Assembly (NCBI GenBank): GCA_933228895.1
Contig: OW121848.1
Span: 158,116,688-158,180,687 of the forward strand
Direction: 5' to 3'
From: Platycnemis pennipes
Taxonomy: Eukaryota > Arthropoda > Insecta > Odonata > Platycnemididae
DNA: 64,000 nucleotides
The position numbers and the translations under genes are program-made. The notes beneath the pieces were generated by a model. It worked only from the letters and a program-made list of their open reading frames with translations. It made no database searches and was not told the origin of the DNA. Of the stretch, positions 58,550 to 64,000 are shown in pieces (position 1 is the stretch's first letter; each line of letters starts with the position of its first letter).

Positions 58550-58839
58550 GTGGGGGACCAGATCCTGGAGGTGAACGGCGTGTCCTTCTTGTCGCTGAGT
58601 CATGATGAGGCCGTGCACCGGCTCAAGCACCCGCGGCGCATGACGCTCACCGTGCGCGACGTCGGCCGCGTCCCGCACTCTTCTTCCCTGAGCGGCCGCT
58701 CTCCGTTCGACGCCGGCGGCTTCGGCGCCGCCTTCCCGCCTTCCGAGACGGCGCCCTACCTGCAGACGACGTCGGATGAGGAGGAGATGGCCGTGGCCCC
58801 CGACGACGACGAGGAGGAGCAGAGGCTGCTGTTGCCATG
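58550..58839 (+). CDS. dysc: dysc exon: second half of PDZ2 and acidic tail
   Basis: The acceptor is cccgactgcgcgcag, ending 58549, and phase is 0. VGDQILEVNGVSFLSLSHD through MTLTVRDVGRVPHSS completes PDZ2 (residues 359-402), nearly colinear with whirlin. Next come a Ser/Gly/Phe stretch and an acidic cluster (TTSDEEEM, DDDEEEQ; about residues 435-449). The frame would meet TGA directly after Trp at 58838-58840, but gtgagt at 58840-58845 is a consensus donor, so I end the exon at 58839 in phase 2. If that donor is not used, the protein would stop here as a two-PDZ isoform. At least 5.1 kb of intron follows. Confidence 0.93.
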
Positions 58840-59453
58840 GTGAGTCTCATCCCTTCCTCCTCATCACACCCTTGCAAGTCCACCGCCAAGGCTGTGGCAG
58901 ACAATCAACGCAAGCGGGTGGCGTGAGTCGTTCACGGGAAATGTTAGACGGGAACATTTTTCTCTGGGGGGTTATTTTGTAATATCACTTTAGTGAAAAT
59001 ACGCCATAAAATGTCACTTTTTCGTAGTTAAACTCTGCCACCCAGGCGGTCCCACGTTTACTTTGATTGTGACCCAGGATTAAAAGCACGTGGCTGGGGT
59101 GTGAATCTTCAACACATAATTTCGCTGATGACAGTTAAAACATTTTGCAAACTCCAGCGTACTGGGGTAGACTGGATCATGAACATATAAATAGTGGTGT
59201 TGATTGAGGAACCTACAGATGTGAAATGTCTTTCTTTCTACGAATAATTAGGGATATAAATAGTTGTAAGTATATCAATCAGTAAACAAGTGTATCGATC
59301 CTTATACCAACATGCAAATGCTATAGGGATTTAACCCAACTAAGAGCATTTTTTTGCTATTTTAATCTTTTTATAAAATGTTAAGTTTCAACAAGAATAT
59401 AGTCACTAATGAACGTAACTGCGTACGGCGAGACGTAGTGGAATGATATTATA
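58840..59453. other. Start of next dysc intron
   Basis: Nothing recognised. Confidence 0.5.
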
Positions 59454-60098
59454 ATGGAAAAACACAAGAGGTAAGAGTTTATTCCACAGTATTAATGGTG
59501 GTACTACGCGTTTCAGCCGCTGAGTCATCATCAAAGTACAAAAAATATTCGGTCAAGAGAGCGGTATATATACACAACTAGGAAGGGGCGGGGGAGGGAG
59601 GTGTTGGGTGGGGGGAGGAGGGGGTGAGAAATGGGGCACTGGTGGCGAGTCAATGCATGGTTTAGGGAATAGAATTGATAGGAGAGGGAAGTGACATTTT
59701 AACAGCTGATCATTCATGAGGTACTCCTCCCCTTGCTTAGCAATTTCAAATTGTTCCAGAGCGTCCATTCTCCGGCCTTTCCTCTCCACATGGAGTATCT
59801 CTGGGTGAAACGGGCAGCGCTGTGTCCAAGAGTTGTTTGGCCACGAGGGAAGATGGGTCCTCCTTCTCCCAACATTTGCGGTGTTCATTCATACGGAAGG
59901 CAAAGTTCCTACCCACCAGTGCCCCACCCCTCCCATCTCCTCCCCCACCTAACACCTCCCTCCTCCCCTCTCCTTGTTGTGTGTATGTGCCGCTCTCTTG
60001 GCCGAATATTCCTTGTACCTGATGATGGCTCAGCGGCTGAAACGCGTAGTAACACCATTGAAACTGTGGAATAAGCGCTATCTCTTGTGTGTTTTCAT
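59454..60098 (-). mobile_element. Penelope-like element remnant with inverted ends
   Basis: Outer arms (59454 on; ending 60098) and inner parts (59565-59645 against 59920-59995) are inverted copies, about 190 bp per side with gaps. Each side carries cagc(g/c)gctgaaacgcgtagta; on the plus strand the right copy is CTGATGA (60019-60025) then a weak hairpin and GAAACGCGTAGTA, a hammerhead-like order. The centre (about 59700-59910, minus strand) encodes pieces of a GIY-YIG nuclease: MNEHRKC then SSLVAK in one frame, DALEQFEIAK and NDQL in another. The ORF is truncated and frameshifted. Confidence 0.75.
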
Positions 60099-60134
60099 AG
60101 TTACGATTCCTTTTAAAGCATGATATTTAATAAA

Positions 60135-60200
60135 TTTGGTGTGAATTCACCCCCTGCCACAAATGTTGCTGGTTGCAGGATATTTTATAGATGTAGACGT
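60135..60200 (+). mobile_element. LINE family B, last 65 bp, plus orientation
   Basis: ggtgtgaattcaccccctgcc then a diverged ggttgcaggatatt and the start of the tagatgtagacg tail match the complement of 6125-6200. A very short 5'-truncated copy. Confidence 0.6.
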
Positions 60201-60261
60201 AAAACAAACATCTACATCAACGCACTCAATACTTTGCGGCGTAACTATGTGGAAATTCATG

Positions 60262-60391
60262 TTCAAATAAAGAATCAAGTAACTATGTATATTTCCACTT
60301 GAATTTATTAGGTACAACTAGTTTCAACGCATAGGCGTCATCTTCAGACATTCAAGTGGAAATATACATAGTTACTTGATTCTTTATTTGA
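60262..60391. mobile_element. 130-bp foldback with hammerhead-like loop
   Basis: Arms of 43 bp (60262-60304 and 60349-60391) are almost perfectly complementary. On the minus strand the centre reads CTGAAGA (60344-60338), extra T, stem II GACGC/GCGTT with a 4-nt loop, then GAAACTAGTT (to 60312). The GTT would be the cleavage site of a minimal hammerhead with a two-base-pair stem III. Unlike most such hairpins in the window it has an intact CTGANGA. Confidence 0.6.
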
Positions 60392-60628
60392 TCTACATCA
60401 GCGTAATGCTCTGCGAGCCCCCCGTGAGGGTGAGTGGCAGGCGGTGAAAATCGCCAAACATACAGAACTGACATGCTACTCAGAGACACAATGCTACTAC
60501 TTCATGGAAACAATAGATATCAGAGTCACATGCAGCTAGATGCTTAGTATCTACATAGTAATGAAGTTTTTACTAGTTAGAAAGGCTTTCTCTTAATATA
60601 TTTATCTATATTTACCCGTCATGCATGT

Positions 60629-60831
60629 CGAAAGAAAAACTGGCAATTTTCCACAAGAATAAAGATATTTAATTTGACCGGTTTCGGTGTACAACAACAT
60701 CTTCAGGTGAAAATTAAATCTCAAACATCGGTATAATCGGATTTAATTTTCACCTGAAGATGGTGTTGTACACCGAAACCGGTCAAATTAAATATCTTTA
60801 TTCTTGTGGAAAATTGCCAGTTTTTCTTTCG
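60629..60831. mobile_element. 203-bp foldback with paired hammerhead-like cores
   Basis: Arms of 92 bp (60629-60720 and 60740-60831) are inverted copies with at most about one or two mismatches, around a 19-bp centre. The right arm on the plus strand reads CTGAAGA, extra T, stem II GGTGT/ACACC with a 3-nt loop, GAAACCGGTC; the left arm has the same on the minus strand with one stem change. Every hammerhead element is in place: CTGANGA, stem II, GAAAC, a self-complementary ACCGGT as stem III, GTC. It is inserted in a LINE family B 3' end, so it is relatively young. Confidence 0.8.
60753..60785 (+). ncRNA. Best-conserved hammerhead-like motif
   Basis: CTGAAGA (60753-60759), T, five-base-pair stem II with loop tgt, GAAAC and CGGTC. 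An extra nucleotide after the CTGANGA box is the only deviation; such an insertion is tolerated in at least one natural viroid hammerhead (from memory). Short stem III suggests a minimal motif that would work as a dimer through the ACCGGT palindrome. Stem I would have to pair flanking sequence, which I have not verified. Confidence 0.45.
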
Positions 60832-61287
60832 CTATGATATTCCACCAAATTAAGCCTGAAACAACTACCTTTATACGTCTTGCATGTGTTAATAATATTA
60901 AAACATGCTACATTCCCTACAGACTAGTCCAACAATTTTTCACCTACTTGCTACGCTGCCTATTATGTTCTCTTATGGTACGAGTGAATTTTTAAAAAAT
61001 ATATATGCACGATATTATATCACTCTAATATTGTTTATCTGATCAAATAAAGCGTCATGAATTATCAATCATCGCACTGTACCGACACGCTTGTAATTCA
61101 CCTGTTTTTCCATTGTTGTTATGCTCTCTGAAAGTATCCCAAATTTAGTTTCCAGTTTTCAATCTTCAAACATTTATCACGGGGTTTAAATCTGATCAGA
61201 ACAACTATACTATTTTCATTAAAGCAAACGCTGACTTGTTTAAAACTATTTCGCCAAGTTGTTTTTTAGGCTTTCGATAAACTCTGC

Positions 61288-61835
61288 ATCAGTCATTTTC
61301 GGGAGCAGCTGCGTGTGGCGCCTTGTCGACCAAGCTTTCGCGTCCTTTCCAGGTCGCATCTTCAGGGTGAATAAAATTATAAATCGTCTTCCTAGCATTT
61401 ATTGAGGATTGGGTGCCCCCTCCTCCGTACCATGCCGTGTATGTCCGGTGACGTCAATCACTTGGGAGAGTTACAGTTGACCACTTCCCCCTCCCCCTCC
61501 TTTCGCCGCTATAGATGTTTCGGGTGTCTCCTGAGAAGGTCGTCATGGTCGGCTGCCTCAAGTTGTTGACCCCGCATCTCTCCTTCAGAAGCAATCGCTT
61601 CCATGTGGCACTCAGTCGAATGCCATCGTCCCGGTTGAAATTCTCAGGCCGTTTCTCAACTTCGATTGCCTCGCGGATGAGTCGGGGAAATTAATGCTTT
61701 TCCCGCGACAAAACCCGTGTTTCCTCCGTGCAAATGTGATGGTCTTTCCCCAGTCCTCCCGATAAAATTTGCTATGCGATAAAATATGCTTGGCGACAAG
61801 GCGCCACACGCAGCTGCTCCCAAAAATGGCTGATT
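61288..61835 (-). mobile_element. Penelope-like element remnant, minus strand
   Basis: Inverted ends of about 45-48 bp (61288-61336 and 61792-61835) share gggagcagctgcgtgtggcg. Between them the minus strand encodes the end of a Penelope GIY-YIG nuclease: HILSHSKFYREDW (about 61785-61720) in one frame and [17 protein letters not shown] (about 61690-61640) followed by LSATWKRLL in another. Downstream on the minus strand comes CTGAAGA, a GCG...CGC hairpin and GAAA (about 61372-61335), a hammerhead-like end. Frameshifted and truncated. Confidence 0.78.
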
Positions 61836-61839
61836 CAGA

Positions 61840-62880
61840 TCATCCTCGCTGCGAAAACTTACGCACTTTCAATTCGGTAAACTCCGTGACCTTTCGTTGT
61901 CCCCCAGAGGCCATCGAGGGAATAGAGAGGGAGTGTGTTGTATCGGTTTTCTTCGTGCTAGAGGGCGTCTAACTCGTCGTTCGCCCACAACAAGCTCTTT
62001 TGGATCCCCCAGAGACGGAAATGTGCGAAATGTGACCACTGGAGTGAGCCTAGTTGTTTCTGCTCTGGCAGTCCCATTTTGATTTTCACCAAGTTTTGAT
62101 TCCGAATGAATCGACAGGTAGATTTAACTTTCATGACGCTATGTGAACCTTCTAAATAGTGGCGAAATTCCCTTACATCCGTCTCTACCGTACTCTACCG
62201 TCTCTATTCATGGAGGAAGTTTTAATCCAAAATATTAAGGAAGCATCAGTTGTATTTCATAAAATATATTGGTAACAATTCATTGCGGTACTATTGAAGG
62301 GAAATAAACGTAACTTCACAATTTGTAAGTACATACTTATATGACACTAACAGTCCTGTATAGCAGACGCTAGTTCGCGCGGACAACCTTTTTGACCTAT
62401 TCAAGAACAAAAATGTTGTTTTGATCATATATCTTCACCTTAACCTATTCTTGGTCATTGAAAATATGGGTTTTTGGTGCAAAAATAGATCCAAACCACT
62501 AACTTTTGAAATTAAAGGTATGCTTTCTGAATTACTAGTTGCTTTTTTCATGCATAGCTCATAATTAAGAAAAGCTACTTCGAAATCTACGAAAAAGACT
62601 ACGAATTGGTGCCCTATAAGAATATATAGTCTAAAATCTATCATCCAAGTTTTTTCTTTCCTAACAAAATCTTCTTACGATATTCCACAACTTATCCTCC
62701 TGAATTTTATACGTAGATATCATAATTGTCTCAAAATTTAACCTGAGATCAAATGGTAAAACATAAACGTATCTATAGGAGCAGGGTGATTCATGATGTG
62801 CTGGCGTCTGCTGAAAATGTGGAATATTTTGGAGTGTCTGTGCAGATAACCGATTGAACACACGATAATGACCGAGAAAT
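61840..62880. other. Non-coding stretch
   Basis: Nothing recognised. Short ORFs only. Confidence 0.5.
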
Positions 62881-63662
62881 CGTCTAATTATTTACGATTG
62901 AAACTCTCGCGGGTCATTATAGACGTATGGTTGTTTTTCGGGTGTATCCCGCGTTCTATACCAGGTTTGACCCTGACGTTTCGTGGCCGTTGCTGGTCAC
63001 TTTATCCAAGGGAATGAGGTGTTTGTCGAGGTGGAGGAATTTATATAGGGGATTCAGGGAGGGAAAAGGATGGGAAGGGGGGGCGTGGAAGGTGTAGTCA
63101 TTGTATTTTTATTTCGGTTTAAAGCTGGGTCCCATGTGTGGCTGACTTGGAGGCCACAGTCCCTATTATAATTTTGCTGGCATTTCCTTATTTCGGCGAA
63201 ACCGGACGCTCCGTTAAAACCCGCTTACAAGAACACGAGCGGGCTATTCGACTGGGACAACCCTTAAAATCAGCTGTAGCGGAACATGCAGCCTCGGGAC
63301 ACGCGATTGACCTCAAAGAAACCAAGATTATCGCCAAAGTGAAAAACTTCAAACCCCGGCTGATCCGCGAAGCTTTAGAAATAAGGAAATGCCAGCAAAA
63401 TTATAATAGGGACTGTGGCCTCCAAGTCAGCCACACATGGGACCCAGCTTTAAACCGAAATAAAAATACAATGACTACACCTTCCACGCCCCCCCTTCCC
63501 ATCCTTTTCCCTCCCTGAATCCCCTATATAAATTCCTCCACCTCGACAAACACCTCATTCCCTTGGATAAAGTGACCAGCAACGGCCACGAAACGTCAGG
63601 GTCAAACCTGGTATAGAACGCGGGATACACCCGAAAAACAACCATACGTCTAATTATTTACG
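62881..63662 (+). mobile_element. Penelope-like foldback element with 16-bp target duplication
   Basis: Identical cgtctaattatttacg at 62881-62896 and 63647-63662 mark the insertion. Arms 62922-63187 and 63385-63650 are inverted copies of exactly 266 bp; 25 extra bases separate the left duplication from the left arm. The 197-bp centre encodes the core of a GIY-YIG nuclease. Both arms include the nuclease C-terminal coding region, so the 3' end of the element was duplicated in reverse. Near each arm's outer part lies a GTGACC/GGCCAC hairpin followed by GAAACGTCAGG. Confidence 0.88.
63188..63518 (+). pseudogene. Penelope-like GIY-YIG endonuclease, N-terminally truncated
   Basis: From the arm boundary the frame reads YFGETGRSVKTRLQEHER, then [34 protein letters not shown] and a C-terminal QVSHTWDP before a stop after 63518. 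The GET-GR box, R-x4-EH and the Glu of REALEI match Penelope-type GIY-YIG nucleases. The GIY half of the motif and the whole RT are missing; sequence before 63188 in this frame is antisense arm sequence, not protein-coding in origin. It is uninterrupted, which suggests a recent copy. Confidence 0.8.
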
Positions 63663-64000
63663 CTTCGCAGACTCCTGTACATCTTGATGCTAATTTTATT
63701 TCTGTGCGACAGCGTTTCTATAGTGATGTAATACATGTTCTTTCGTGGTTGATAGATTTAAGTTTTTAGGTTGTTCAACTGCTTAGATTATGTGACACCG
63801 TATTACCTAAGACCACCAAAAATACACCAAATTAAAAGACAAACGCGACACTCATGTCCGAGGTGGGATTCGAACCTGCGACACTCCGGGTATATCTTAT
63901 TAGCAGTAATATAAAATTTATTGACAGCCATAAGATTTCGAATGGATTTGAGGCAGGAAAAAGAACGGAGATGCATTGAGAGAGAGCAAAAAATGAGAAT
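63663..64000. other. Window end, intronic
   Basis: A B-box-like gattcgaacctgcgac (63874, the complement of a tRNA T-loop region) suggests a SINE relic on the minus strand, but no A box or tail is visible. No gene recognised. Confidence 0.35.

Larger units (their letters stand above)
25850..58839 (+). other. dysc/whirlin gene, five exons in window, 3' end missing
   Basis: Splicing the exons ending 26537, 30878, 43105, 49389 and 58839 keeps one open frame (phases 1, 0, 0, 0). The product is a scaffold with two PDZ domains in the whirlin arrangement. Introns are 4210, 12002, 6158 and 9160 bp. Known: whirlin organises stereocilia and photoreceptor complexes in vertebrates, and Drosophila dysc acts with the Slowpoke potassium channel in circadian output and synaptic function. 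Function in this species is inferred by orthology. The gene continues past 64000, where PDZ3 would be expected. Confidence 0.92.
60395..61110 (-). mobile_element. LINE family B 3' fragment, split by a foldback
   Basis: The plus-strand form begins atctacatc (tail), then gagccccccgtgagggt and gtggcaggcggt, matching 45010-45075 and 6121-6180. The more distal 3' UTR (about 60880-61050) also aligns with 45180-45350. A foldback element (60629-60831) interrupts it. Confidence 0.7.

Noticed and set aside
63138..63187. N-terminal extension of the Penelope nuclease ORF
   Set aside because: This stretch is the inverted copy of the nuclease 3' region (63385 on), so the in-frame residues are not of protein origin.
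63860..63895. tRNA gene on the minus strand
   Set aside because: Only a T-loop/B-box-like motif is readable; the D-arm and acceptor pairing are missing.

Overview
The window is eukaryotic, almost certainly an insect nuclear genome. It is visibly AT-rich and coding density is very low. Coding sequence comes as short exons with GT/AG splice sites and matching phases, and the remaining sequence is filled with arthropod-type transposable elements: L2/CR1-like LINEs, Penelope-like elements with GIY-YIG endonucleases, tRNA-derived SINEs, Tc1/mariner and pogo-like DNA transposons and Helitron-like termini. I cannot name the species; the large introns argue against a compact dipteran genome (inference).

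The only host gene I can support is a plus-strand ortholog of whirlin, called dyschronic (dysc) in Drosophila. Five exons are readable: coding 25946-26537 in an exon starting near 25850, then 30748-30878, 42881-43105, 49264-49389 and 58550-58839. They splice in phase 1, 0, 0, 0 and give 454 codons of protein. The product has a Pro/Gly/Ala-rich N-terminus, PDZ1 (about residues 172-255), a linker carrying the whirlin-type YxWVDxxGRPxSPP block, PDZ2 (about 317-398) and an acidic tail. Each PDZ domain is split by introns. The last exon ends in a consensus donor, so the gene continues beyond 64000, and PDZ3 is not in the window. No harmonin-homology domain was found upstream.

Layout: 1-2256 is mostly unique AT-rich DNA with a Penelope-type terminus. 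2257-7592 is a near full-length, decayed LINE on the minus strand, with a SINE in its 3' UTR and a fragment of a second LINE in its ORF1. 8.3-8.75 kb is a Penelope remnant. 10.7-17.2 kb is a mosaic of Helitron-like and other dispersed repeats plus a LINE fragment. 18-25.8 kb is upstream DNA with SINE, LINE and foldback repeats. 25.85-58.84 kb is the dysc gene, whose introns (4.2, 12.0, 6.2 and 9.2 kb) carry most of the other elements. 59.4-63.7 kb, in the next dysc intron, is a cluster of Penelope-like foldback elements.

The most notable theme is a set of inverted-repeat elements. Several carry a Penelope GIY-YIG endonuclease fragment, three have 12-16 bp target-site duplications, and many contain a hammerhead-ribozyme-like core (CTGANGA - hairpin - GAAAC - short loop - GTH). 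A Tc1/mariner foldback with 299-bp arms and an inverted array of about 52-bp units just upstream of the second dysc exon are further points of interest.
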